DNA of 32,500 nt from an uncultured euryarchaeote. GTDB lineage: Archaea; Thermoplasmatota; Poseidoniia; Poseidoniales; Thalassarchaeaceae. Below the pieces are notes generated by a model. It was not told the origin of the DNA, ran no database searches, and saw only the letters and a program-made list of their open reading frames with translations. Every line of letters begins with the position of its first letter. Position 1 is the stretch's first letter. Positions 25,834 to 32,500 of the stretch are shown here, piece after piece. The stretch covers positions 1-32,500 of the forward strand of contig CALEIW010000150.1 in NCBI GenBank assembly GCA_937876055.1, written 5' to 3'. Position numbers and translations under genes: made by a program.

Positions 25834-25911
25834 GGGCGTGTAGCTTAGCTTGGCTGGAGCACCCGGCTGATAACCGGGAGGCCGCAGGTTCAAATCCTGC
25901 CATGCCCACCA
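25834..25911 (+). tRNA. tRNA-Ile (anticodon GAU)
   Basis: Acceptor stem GGGCGTG pairs with CATGCCC (one G-U), followed by discriminator A and an encoded CCA. The anticodon stem CCCGG/CCGGG carries the loop CTGATAA with anticodon GAT at 25869-25871. The T-arm is GCAGG-TTCAAAT-CCTGC, the same stem and loop as in the tRNA-Leu gene. No intron. It diverges from prs and converges on the PRC-barrel-like gene. Confidence 0.96.
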
Positions 25912-25948
25912 TTCCAACTTCCACAGTGGAAGTAAGATTCAGTGATAT

Positions 25949-26527
25949 TTACTCAGAATCGCCGTTTAACTGTAAATAACTGGGTAAAGTAACCAATCTT
26001 TTGAGAGTACAGCGCAGAATCAATTCGTCCAAGAAGGCGGTAGTTCTGGCCAATTGCTTGACGGGAATAATCAGTTGTTCAGGCAGGTTATACTTGCGTC
26101 GCAAGATAGCGTGGGTATTGATAACAACACCACGGTATGTTCGTTTAACTTTGACAAATCCTGCAACATTCCCGAGGTCGATACCATCATTGTCCATGAC
26201 AGCACGGTCGACCAATTCATCAGGCGCCCAAAGTTGTTCGTCGATACGAATAGTATTACGCCACCTGCGTTGCAATTCTCTCATTGACTTCGAGAGTTTT
26301 ACTCCTCCATCTGGCCTTATGCTGTGCACCAACTCTTTCGATAATGGTGCATGTTCAGCTGGCTTTCGCATATATTCGCCCGCGACATCATCTACGACTT
26401 CAAGCCGCATTGATTTAACAAATTCATCTCGCGGATGAGATCTCTCTCCGGTAATCACGCCAACAAGTGTATCTCCGACGTAAACCTCTCTCTGAAGCAA
26501 TTCCTGGATTCGGTATTCTTCGCTCAT
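25949..26527 (-). CDS. Probable PRC-barrel-like protein
   Basis: A 192-residue soluble protein. Two short beta-rich segments resemble PRC barrels: VYVGDTLVGVITGE near the N terminus, and LGNVAGFVKVKRTYRGVVIN followed by LIIPVKQLA in the C-terminal half. Between them is a basic helical stretch (SKSMRELQRRWRNTIRI). PRC-barrel proteins in archaea take part in RNA processing and in cell division (the CdpB group). The assignment is tentative and based on strand pattern only. The ATG at 26527 follows an A-rich leader; a TATA-like GTATAAGT lies about 75 bases upstream on this strand. It appears to be transcribed alone. Confidence 0.6.
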   Translation of the reverse strand: MSEEYRIQELLQREVYVGDTLVGVITGERSHPRDEFVKSMRLEVVDDVAGEYMRKPAEHAPLSKELVHSIRPDGGVKLSKSMRELQRRWRNTIRIDEQLWAPDELVDRAVMDNDGIDLGNVAGFVKVKRTYRGVVINTHAILRRKYNLPEQLIIPVKQLARTTAFLDELILRCTLKRLVTLPSYLQLNGDSE

Positions 26528-26775
26528 TTTTTTCCCTCAATTTTGCGTTGGGCTAGTGCATCCCCCGTGCTTGTCCCTAGGTTGCCTTCTGCGGATTAGC
26601 ACTTATACTATCTGTTAACTAAGACTGATAATCCAATTAAAAATTTCACTCTAAAATTAAAATTTCAATTGAAAAATTAAAGTCAGTTTGATTTTTTGTA
26701 TGATTATCAGAACTTCAAAATTGAACAATTCTTGAATCAAAGATCAGCAGAAATCGTACCGATTCCAATATCATC

Positions 26776-26793
26776 CAGAATCTTTAGATTCTG
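26776..26793. promoter_or_regulatory. Perfect palindrome, possible operator
   Basis: CAGAATC and GATTCTG are perfect 7-bp arms around TTTA, directly upstream of the TATA-like site of the aminotransferase gene. The position is that of the BRE/upstream element, where archaeal activators or repressors often bind. The regulator is unknown. Confidence 0.4.
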
Positions 26794-26799
26794 AATTTT

Positions 26800-26814
26800 A
26801 ATGAAGAATTCATT
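26800..26814. promoter_or_regulatory. Second palindrome downstream of TATA-like site
   Basis: AATGAA-GAA-TTCATT, perfect 6-bp arms with a 3-base spacer, overlaps the end of the TATA-like site and reaches toward the expected start of transcription. This is a typical place for a repressor. Confidence 0.35.
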
Positions 26815-26850
26815 GAGAATATTGATGAGGCGGCCCTCGTTGGGATATTG

Positions 26851-28359
26851 ATGGCTGGGGCGTACGACCTACTTGCCGACATACGAGCAAATTCCGGAAA
26901 TGTCCGAACGGTTGGTTTGGATGATTCAGTGATACAACAATTCGTAAACAAAGATTCAGATTTGGTAAGGGCAATATCTGAAGCTCATGAGAACCATTCT
27001 GCTTTGAGGCACGAAGTTGGAGTAGCAACGATGATGTTAGATGAATCAGATCTCATCACTAAACTTCAGGAGGATTATGTCAACTTCTACAAACCAGAGA
27101 CCGTAAATCCCTACATTCCAATCGCTGCTAGAGGACCTTGGATAATCACATCACATGGTAGAGTTATTCATGACAACGGTGGATATGGTATGCTTGGCGC
27201 TGGACATGGCCCTGACCAAATTATCGATGCAATGAGCAATAACTGGGTTATGGCCAACGTAATGACTGCTTCATTTAGCCAAAAAAGATTAGCCGATGCA
27301 TTGCGAAAGGAGGTTGGGTACACAAGAGGAAGTTGTCCATTCTCTCGATTCGTGTGTCTCAATAGCGGTTCTGAATCTGTCACCATCGGAATGAGGATTG
27401 CAGATGTTAATGCTAACGAGATGACTGGAAAAGGCGGTCGCCATGAAGGTAAACCAATCAAATTGGTAGCACTTAGACAGGCATTCCATGGCCGTACTCA
27501 ACGTCCAGCTACGATTTCGGACTCATGTAAAGATGGATACCGAACTAATTTAGCAACATTCAGAGATGATAACGTACTCATTGTCGAACCTAACGATATC
27601 TCTGACTTACAAGCAACCTTTGCTCGCGCTGATGAAGAGGGCTTCTTTATCGAAATGATGGCTATGGAGCCAATCCAAGGAGAAGGTAGTCCTGGTCAAT
27701 GCATAACCCGAGAGTTCTACGATGAAGCTCGAAGATTGACTAAAGAACACGGCTCACTACTTCTAGTCGACTCCATCCAAGCAGGTTTGCGAGGCCAGGG
27801 TTGCCTATCTGTAGTCGACTACGATGGCTTCCAAGATGCAGAGGTGCCTGATTTAGAGACGTGGTCAAAGGCACTCAACGCTGGTCAATATCCTCTCTCA
27901 GTTCTAGGATTAAGTGAGCGTGCTGCTGAATTGTATGTTGTAGGAATTTATGGAAACACTATGACAACCAATCCACGTGCTCTTGAGACTGCAGTTGCAG
28001 TTTTGGATCGAATAACTCCAGGAATGCGTCAGAATATTCGTGACTCCGGTGATGAATTCCTCTCAAAATTGAGAGAACTGCAAGCGGACTATCCAGATTG
28101 CATCTCCTTAGTACAAGGCACCGGCTTATTGCTGTGCGCCGAATTAGATCCGGATAGATTCCCAGTAGTGGGATTCGGCGGAATCGAAGAATGGTGCCGA
28201 GAACAGGGATTGGGTGTAATTCATGGAGGTCAAAATGCTCTACGATTTACGCCCCATTTCGGTTTAACAAGTCCAGAGATAGATATGATTGTGGAAATTG
28301 TTCGTAATTGTCTGGATCACTTCATTGCAAAAGAGCAAGCAGCGGTTACAACGGCTTGA
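26851..28359 (+). CDS. Class III PLP-dependent aminotransferase
   Basis: A 502-residue omega-aminotransferase-like enzyme. Visible parts: substrate/cofactor region NGGYGMLGAGHGPDQIIDA, LNSGSESVTIGMRIA, RQAFHGRT, EPIQGEGSPGQ, the Asp region LLLVDSIQAGLRGQG and the PLP Lys in TWSKALNAGQYPLSVL, then the closing NALRFTPHFGLT. Where most family members have DEVQ, this one has DSIQ, and the lysine neighbourhood is also unusual. Substrate is unknown; the family includes 4-aminobutyrate, lysine, ornithine and diamine transaminases. An N-terminal extension of about 80 residues precedes the core. ATG 26851 is preferred over TTG 26848. The epimerase-like gene follows after 47 bp. Confidence 0.9.
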   Translation: MAGAYDLLADIRANSGNVRTVGLDDSVIQQFVNKDSDLVRAISEAHENHSALRHEVGVATMMLDESDLITKLQEDYVNFYKPETVNPYIPIAARGPWIITSHGRVIHDNGGYGMLGAGHGPDQIIDAMSNNWVMANVMTASFSQKRLADALRKEVGYTRGSCPFSRFVCLNSGSESVTIGMRIADVNANEMTGKGGRHEGKPIKLVALRQAFHGRTQRPATISDSCKDGYRTNLATFRDDNVLIVEPNDISDLQATFARADEEGFFIEMMAMEPIQGEGSPGQCITREFYDEARRLTKEHGSLLLVDSIQAGLRGQGCLSVVDYDGFQDAEVPDLETWSKALNAGQYPLSVLGLSERAAELYVVGIYGNTMTTNPRALETAVAVLDRITPGMRQNIRDSGDEFLSKLRELQADYPDCISLVQGTGLLLCAELDPDRFPVVGFGGIEEWCREQGLGVIHGGQNALRFTPHFGLTSPEIDMIVEIVRNCLDHFIAKEQAAVTTA

Positions 28360-28406
28360 TTTTTTAGCCATCACAACCATGAGGCAACGCCTACCCGGCG
28401 GTTTTG

Positions 28407-29102
28407 ATGACAAAGGTGGTGCGCCTTCTTGGGGACCAAGATGCAGTATATCTAGCGCTTGCCGACCGATTAGAACGAGCAGGTGCAACCTTTACTCAGA
28501 ATAAAGAAGATTCAGATTTGATAATCGCCATAGGGGAAAATGCTCCTCCAATGTCTGAAATTGATATTGCAGTTATTCCAGCCCAAATTTCTAATCCAAA
28601 TGCTAAACTAATTTTTCGAATTCATGATATCCTTGTTCCTCAACAGGTAAATGGTTGGGGTGTTGAAATTATCTCCGATTGGATAAATTGGGTCAAAGGG
28701 GGTTCGCAAGGCAGCCCTCCAGAAGATATCGAGGCCCGTCACTGGGTACACATTCGTGACGCTACAGATGCAATCGTACAGATTTCATTGACCGACGGGG
28801 ATATCCCAAGCGGAGTCATTGATTTGGCAGGTCGTCGGGCTTGGAGTTCAGATGCGGTCTTAGAGGAAATGAAATTGCTATGGAGGCGATATACTGACGC
28901 ACTGCAACTTAGCCATACTGTAGAATCTCTCACAAATATCCCTAGCCCTGCCTCACAGCAATTTGATGGGCAAATCTCTCGGCCTAATCTAGTTCCATTG
29001 CATAATGCAATGCTAGCATCTGGTCGAGAAGAGGGATGGAGGCCTCTAACTGCTATGCGCGTGGGGTTGATGGAATTGTTCGCTCATTCGCAGGGCGAAT
29101 GA
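28407..29102 (+). CDS. Epimerase-like (degraded extended SDR) protein
   Basis: A 231-residue protein that resembles the middle and C-terminal part of NAD-dependent sugar epimerases/dehydratases. IFRIHDILVPQQ occupies the place of the R-x-x-N-V-Y-G-P motif, and EARHWVHIRDATDAIVQI matches the R-x-F-x-H-V-x-D motif that follows it. The expected N-terminal GxxGxxG nucleotide-binding loop and the YxxxK catalytic pair are missing; the first 60 residues still look like an alternating beta/alpha half (VVRLLGDQDAVYLALADRLE). It is unlikely to be a normal SDR enzyme and may be a binding or structural derivative. It lies directly downstream of the aminotransferase and probably shares its transcript. Confidence 0.68.
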   Translation: MTKVVRLLGDQDAVYLALADRLERAGATFTQNKEDSDLIIAIGENAPPMSEIDIAVIPAQISNPNAKLIFRIHDILVPQQVNGWGVEIISDWINWVKGGSQGSPPEDIEARHWVHIRDATDAIVQISLTDGDIPSGVIDLAGRRAWSSDAVLEEMKLLWRRYTDALQLSHTVESLTNIPSPASQQFDGQISRPNLVPLHNAMLASGREEGWRPLTAMRVGLMELFAHSQGE

Positions 29103-29126
29103 AAACAATAGATCGTAATCTAATGT

Positions 29127-29303
29127 TCAGGAGCGGTCTGCTTGGACTTGCTTCCTAACGTCCTGTGCTGCAGCCTTAATGCTCTGCATAGTCTTGCGGA
29201 CTCGTGTTCCAGCTGCGTTCACGCCCTTGTCGTGCTTTGCAGCATCTTTCATAGCGTCGGTCAATTCATCAATCATGTTCTGCATCATTGCCTCTACGGA
29301 CAT
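29127..29303 (-). CDS. Histone H1-like (Hc1-type) protein
   Basis: A 58-residue protein from ATG 29303. After an acidic helix (MIDELTDAMKDAAKHDK) comes AAGTRVRKTMQSIKAAAQDV and a basic end, closely resembling the AAGTRxRKxxQExKxxAQ core of bacterial Hc1 histone-H1-like proteins. Those bind DNA and compact the nucleoid. The open frame continues upstream to 29405 but those residues (many Cys) overlap deoxyhypusine synthase and do not fit. It follows dys by 98 bp on the same strand and converges on the epimerase-like gene. Assignment rests on my memory of the family pattern. Confidence 0.72.
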   Translation of the reverse strand: MSVEAMMQNMIDELTDAMKDAAKHDKGVNAAGTRVRKTMQSIKAAAQDVRKQVQADRS

Positions 29304-29401
29304 GAAGCACGGCGCAACGCAGACACCACTTAAGCAATATCCCGTCCTATGCAAGACAAAGCGACTCAGAATAGTCAATGGAAAACGCCGAGAACAGCAA
29401 T

Positions 29402-30412
29402 TCATGAGAATAGGTCTGCGCCCAATAATGGAAGCAATACACTAGCATCTCCTTCTACCACAACATGTGGCGCCTCAGGTCTTACCTTGCCCCAAGAAAT
29501 CGCTTCCTTAAGCCGAGCACCGGATAGAGATCCATCGTGTTCGGGAGCGGTTGTAATTCCAACTGCGGAATCTAACCCATCTCGATATTGATTCCACCAA
29601 ATTACGTGGTGCTTCGAAATTCCTCCCCCGACCATCAATGCATGAGATTCCTCCGCAGTCCAAGTCAGGTCGGAGAGAATTTGCTCATCAGCGAGGAAAT
29701 CCACCATGAAGTTCGGATTCTTCTGCCGATGCATGAATAATTGTGCCCCGATTGATCCATCCGAAAGTCCAGGTATAACCATCGGTATGCGATGTTTTGC
29801 AATCCAGTAAAGAAGAGAGGTTTCGTCTTCGATTCGATCTCCAATAGCCCAGCAGAGTTCCACAGATCCAAATCCTAGCCACGGATTATCTGGATTAGCC
29901 GCTAACCTTTCTTCTTCGATTTCATCCAGCCATGGAAGTACAACTCTTTCGAGAATTTCTCCATAGCATTCGTTTGGTACGATGACGTTACCTAGGCGAT
30001 TTAATCCCTCTTCTCCAAGAGCAATATCGTCGAGATTGAAATCTCCATGAAAGTAGTCTTGGTAAGTTCTTGCGATATCATGATCCAAGGTACCACAAGT
30101 TGTGATAATGACGTTGAATGACTTTCGCTTTACGGCCTCAAGGAAAAATCCTCGAGTTCCTGTAGCGCACAGGCAAGCAGGGAATGAGAGCCAATTCAAA
30201 ACCCCATCATGATTTGTTTTTGCTATTGATTCGCTAAGAATATCTCGCGCGTGAGCGAGTTTAGTCGCAGTGAAGCCTCCCGCCCGCGCCATTTGGTCGA
30301 TGAGATCGCGTGGACTATCGACAGAACCGAAGTCATAATCCTCGACAGGAGCCGAGAAGTCATCGCGGGAGTATGCGGTCACGAATCCTCCGGCTCGCTC
30401 TTTCGTATTCAA
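29402..30412 (-). CDS. dys: Deoxyhypusine synthase
   Basis: Transfers the aminobutyl part of spermidine to a lysine of translation factor aIF5A using NAD, the first step of hypusine formation. The 336-residue protein shows FPACLCATGTRGF, VIITTCGTLDHDIART, FHGDFNLDD, MVIPGLSDGSIGAQL, MVGGGISKHHVIWWNQY and the active-site EAISWGKV (Lys309). The start is uncertain: TTG 30412 or a GTG at 30382 with GGAGG four bases before it. uvrB ends 42 bp upstream on the same strand. The gene for aIF5A is not in the window. Confidence 0.95.
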   Translation of the reverse strand: MNTKERAGGFVTAYSRDDFSAPVEDYDFGSVDSPRDLIDQMARAGGFTATKLAHARDILSESIAKTNHDGVLNWLSFPACLCATGTRGFFLEAVKRKSFNVIITTCGTLDHDIARTYQDYFHGDFNLDDIALGEEGLNRLGNVIVPNECYGEILERVVLPWLDEIEEERLAANPDNPWLGFGSVELCWAIGDRIEDETSLLYWIAKHRIPMVIPGLSDGSIGAQLFMHRQKNPNFMVDFLADEQILSDLTWTAEESHALMVGGGISKHHVIWWNQYRDGLDSAVGITTAPEHDGSLSGARLKEAISWGKVRPEAPHVVVEGDASVLLPLLGADLFS

Positions 30413-30454
30413 TTCAACTAAGGCTATTCCAAAGGATTCCGTTTACAGATTGTA

Positions 30455-32500
30455 TTACTCTGCGGTCTCAATCTGATAAATTCTATCTCGAATCGCGGCA
30501 GCTCGTTCGAAGTCAAGTCTAGCCGCTGCCTGCTTCATTTCTTTCTCGAGACGTTCAATCAATTTGCTTCGCTCACTATCATCAATTGGAGTATCTTCCA
30601 CATCATCTTCAGTCAATGCCTCGTATGCAGCATCAACCCATTCTGGTTGGCTTATGTTATCCAGAACAGAATCTGTAGAATTCCACGCACCAGCGCCGAG
30701 TCCGTATTTCTTGACAATTCCATCGAGGCCTTTCTTTCCTGGTTTGCGAGCGACCAATCTTCGACCGCCCCCCTTTCCTTTTCCAGCTGCTCCAGCCATC
30801 AAATCTTCAACTTCTGCCCCCATTACAGGTAGTGCTTTTTGAATTGTCTTCGGGATGATTCCATTAGCCGCGTTGTATGCTTCTTGCCTGCGTCTTCTAG
30901 CGGTTGTTTGCCCTATTGCCGCCTCCATCGAAGGAGATACAGAATCGGCATACAAAATCACCTTTCCATTCTCGTTTCGACTCGCTCTACCAATCGTCTG
31001 TAACAATGAACGCTCGTTCCTTAGGAATCCCTCGCGTTCCGCATCAAAAATTGCAACAAGTGAAACCTCTGGGATATCGAGCCCTTCCCTAAGAAGGTTG
31101 ATTCCAACAATTACATCGATATGACCTAGTCTTAACGCTTTGATAATTTCAGTCCTCTCTATCGTATCAATTTCGGAGTGAAGATAGTGCGCTTTTACAT
31201 TCATCTTGAGTAAATACTCTGCAACTTCTTCAGCGAATTTGATCGTCATCACAGTAACTAATACTCTCTCGCCTCTCTCAACACATTGGTTGATTTCGCT
31301 GAGTAGATCGTCGACCTGACCCTTGGTAGGTCTTACTTCGATATCAGGGTCTAACAACCCAGTAGGGCGAATCTCCATTCTCACAACTTCGGGCAGGTCA
31401 ACAAGAATTTCTTCCATAGGATAGCGTGCAATTTTCTTAGGCACATCTGCTTCTCCCGCTCCACCCCCAGCCGGTGCATGTAGCAACCCCTCGTGTACGT
31501 TTTTTCCAGAAATTTCTGCCAGATGGCGCAACTCCCTCTCTCCAGGGGTTGCGCTGACATAGAGCATCTGAGGAATCAACTCTTGGAATTCAGCGAGTTT
31601 CAGAGGACGGTTATCATGAGCGCTGCGAAGTCGGAATCCGTACTCGACTAGATTGGCTTTTCTCGACCAATCTCCACCAAACATTCCACCTACTTGTGGT
31701 AGTGTAACATGACTCTCATCCATGATTACCAGATATTTCTCCCCACCACCATGATATGACTCGGCGCAATATCGGTAGAAATCAAGCAAACAGTATGGTC
31801 GCTCTCCCGGTTGCCTGCCATCGAAGTGCATCGAGTAATTCTCTACACCCTTGCAGGAACCGGTTTCGCGTAGCATCTCTAAATCGAACTTAGTTCTCTG
31901 TTCTATTCTATGAGCCTCTAAATCTAGACCCTTTCTCTCATAGAAATTGATTCTTTCATCTAATTCATCTTCGATATCCTCAATCGCTTGCAGAAATCTT
32001 TCTTCACTGGTCATGTAGAATTCCTTAGGGTGAATCCACGCTTCTTCAAAATCGTCAAGCGGCTCCCATGATACAGCTTCACAAACTGTGATTTTTTCTA
32101 TTCCATCCCAGCCGAATCGAATTCTAATTGGGTCATCTCGGCTGGGCATCCAGACATCGAGGACCTCACCTCTAAGTCTGACATCCCCTCTAGCAATATC
32201 TCCGGTTGTTCTTCGATATTGCATCTCAACCAAGGCGCGCATGACATCCTGTGGTTCTAGCGCTTCTCCAACCTGCAAATGCAAATAGGATTCTTGGAAT
32301 GCTTCTGGAGGATTCAAACCATAAATTGCGCTAACAGTTCCAACAGTAATTACATCAGGACGAGTAACAAGACTAGCAACAGTCGAGAATCGTTCTTGTT
32401 CGATTCTCTCATTCATCTGCAATTCTTTATCGATGTATAAATCTCGATTAGGAAGGTAAGCCTCTGGTTGGTAGTAATCATAGTAACTAACGAAGTATTC
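30455..32500 (-). CDS. uvrB: Excinuclease ABC subunit B (5' partial)
   Basis: DNA-damage recognition helicase of bacterial-type nucleotide excision repair; with UvrA and UvrC it marks and cuts around UV lesions. The frame is open to the window edge, and the residues before the internal ATG at 32422 (FVSYYDYYQPEAYLP) match UvrB, so about 100 N-terminal residues including the Walker A loop lie outside. Visible are TVGTVSAIYGL, VIMDESHVTLPQ, YVSATPGE, LREGLDIPEVSLVAIFDAE, LLQTIGRASRN and the C-terminal UVR motif (LIERLEKEMKQAAARLDFE) that contacts UvrC. It appears intact in the visible part. Confidence 0.96.
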   Translation of the reverse strand, partial: EYFVSYYDYYQPEAYLPNRDLYIDKELQMNERIEQERFSTVASLVTRPDVITVGTVSAIYGLNPPEAFQESYLHLQVGEALEPQDVMRALVEMQYRRTTGDIARGDVRLRGEVLDVWMPSRDDPIRIRFGWDGIEKITVCEAVSWEPLDDFEEAWIHPKEFYMTSEERFLQAIEDIEDELDERINFYERKGLDLEAHRIEQRTKFDLEMLRETGSCKGVENYSMHFDGRQPGERPYCLLDFYRYCAESYHGGGEKYLVIMDESHVTLPQVGGMFGGDWSRKANLVEYGFRLRSAHDNRPLKLAEFQELIPQMLYVSATPGERELRHLAEISGKNVHEGLLHAPAGGGAGEADVPKKIARYPMEEILVDLPEVVRMEIRPTGLLDPDIEVRPTKGQVDDLLSEINQCVERGERVLVTVMTIKFAEEVAEYLLKMNVKAHYLHSEIDTIERTEIIKALRLGHIDVIVGINLLREGLDIPEVSLVAIFDAEREGFLRNERSLLQTIGRASRNENGKVILYADSVSPSMEAAIGQTTARRRRQEAYNAANGIIPKTIQKALPVMGAEVEDLMAGAAGKGKGGGRRLVARKPGKKGLDGIVKKYGLGAGAWNSTDSVLDNISQPEWVDAAYEALTEDDVEDTPIDDSERSKLIERLEKEMKQAAARLDFERAAAIRDRIYQIETAE

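Larger units (their letters stand above)
26528..26850. promoter_or_regulatory. AT-rich divergent intergenic region with palindromes
   Basis: No gene is visible in these 323 bases. From about 26600 the base content is much richer in A and T than in the flanking genes. It holds three perfect dyads: TTTCAATTGAAA (26663-26674), CAGAATC-TTTA-GATTCTG (26776-26793) and AATGAA-GAA-TTCATT (26800-26814). A TATA-like TTTTAAT (26796-26802) lies between and partly within the last two, about 50 bases before the aminotransferase ATG. The region should contain promoters for both flanking genes. Confidence 0.6.

Noticed and set aside
10343..25911. tRNA genes as integration sites for a mobile element
   Set aside because: Neither tRNA has an adjacent integrase or a second copy of its 3' end in the window. 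The shared T-arm sequence of the two tRNAs is simply conserved structure.
26528..26850. CRISPR leader, origin of replication or mobile-element end in the AT-rich gap
   Set aside because: There are no regularly spaced repeats, no long terminal repeats, no transposase or Orc1/Cdc6 gene, and no recognisable ORB motif. The dyads are short and differ from each other.
29127..29405. Longer 92-codon version of the Hc1-like gene
   Set aside because: The extra 34 residues are Cys-rich, overlap the end of deoxyhypusine synthase and do not fit the family; ATG 29303 gives the normal length.

Overview
The window looks like a piece of a marine planktonic euryarchaeal chromosome, most likely 'Candidatus Poseidoniales' (Marine Group II) or a close relative. 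This is inferred from content, not from a phylogeny. The information-processing genes are archaeal: B-family DNA polymerase with a C-terminal PCNA-binding tail, Gins51, EF-1A followed by uS10, the L7Ae/S28e/L24e cluster, archaeal IF2 (aIF5B) and deoxyhypusine synthase. They sit beside bacterial-type genes common in surface-ocean archaea: UvrB, an Fe-S photolyase-like protein, a bleomycin-hydrolase-type peptidase, a cold-shock protein and a histone-H1-like (Hc1) protein. Genes are dense, both strands are used, many starts are GTG or TTG, and Shine-Dalgarno-like GGAG/GAGGTG motifs precede many starts.

Layout. 1-4926: a 5'-truncated photolyase-like gene, ilvE on the minus strand, then polB diverging from it. 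4951-7916: a PKD-domain surface lipoprotein, then the EF-1A and uS10 pair. 7922-11384 (minus): a C1B peptidase, Gins51, a possible small acidic protein and a HAD phosphatase, with a plus-strand tRNA-Leu(CAA) inside the run. 11429-15863 (plus): a heavy-metal P1B-ATPase, a triple zinc-ribbon protein and a long coiled-coil protein, one after another. 15918-18583 (minus): ParA-like ATPase, YczE-like membrane protein and an orphan MoxR ATPase. 18645-24141: the archaeal ribosomal/translation cluster (L7Ae-S28e-L24e ... NDK-IF2) on the minus strand, interrupted by a cold-shock gene and a plus-strand membrane-anchored S15-type hydrolase. 24207-26527: PRPP synthetase with a coupled unknown protein, tRNA-Ile(GAU), and a probable PRC-barrel protein. 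26528-26850: an AT-rich gap with several perfect palindromes. 26851-29102: a class III aminotransferase and a degraded epimerase-like protein. 29127-32500 (minus): Hc1-like protein, deoxyhypusine synthase and a UvrB gene that runs off the end of the window.

How the genes fit together. Most are housekeeping genes for translation, replication, repair and nucleotide supply. Photolyase and UvrB at the two ends fit life in sunlit water. The parts least explained by known families are the P1B-ATPase/zinc-ribbon/coiled-coil run, the insertion that splits the ribosomal cluster, and the aminotransferase/epimerase-like pair behind a palindrome-rich promoter. I found no CRISPR array, insertion sequence, prophage or rRNA gene.
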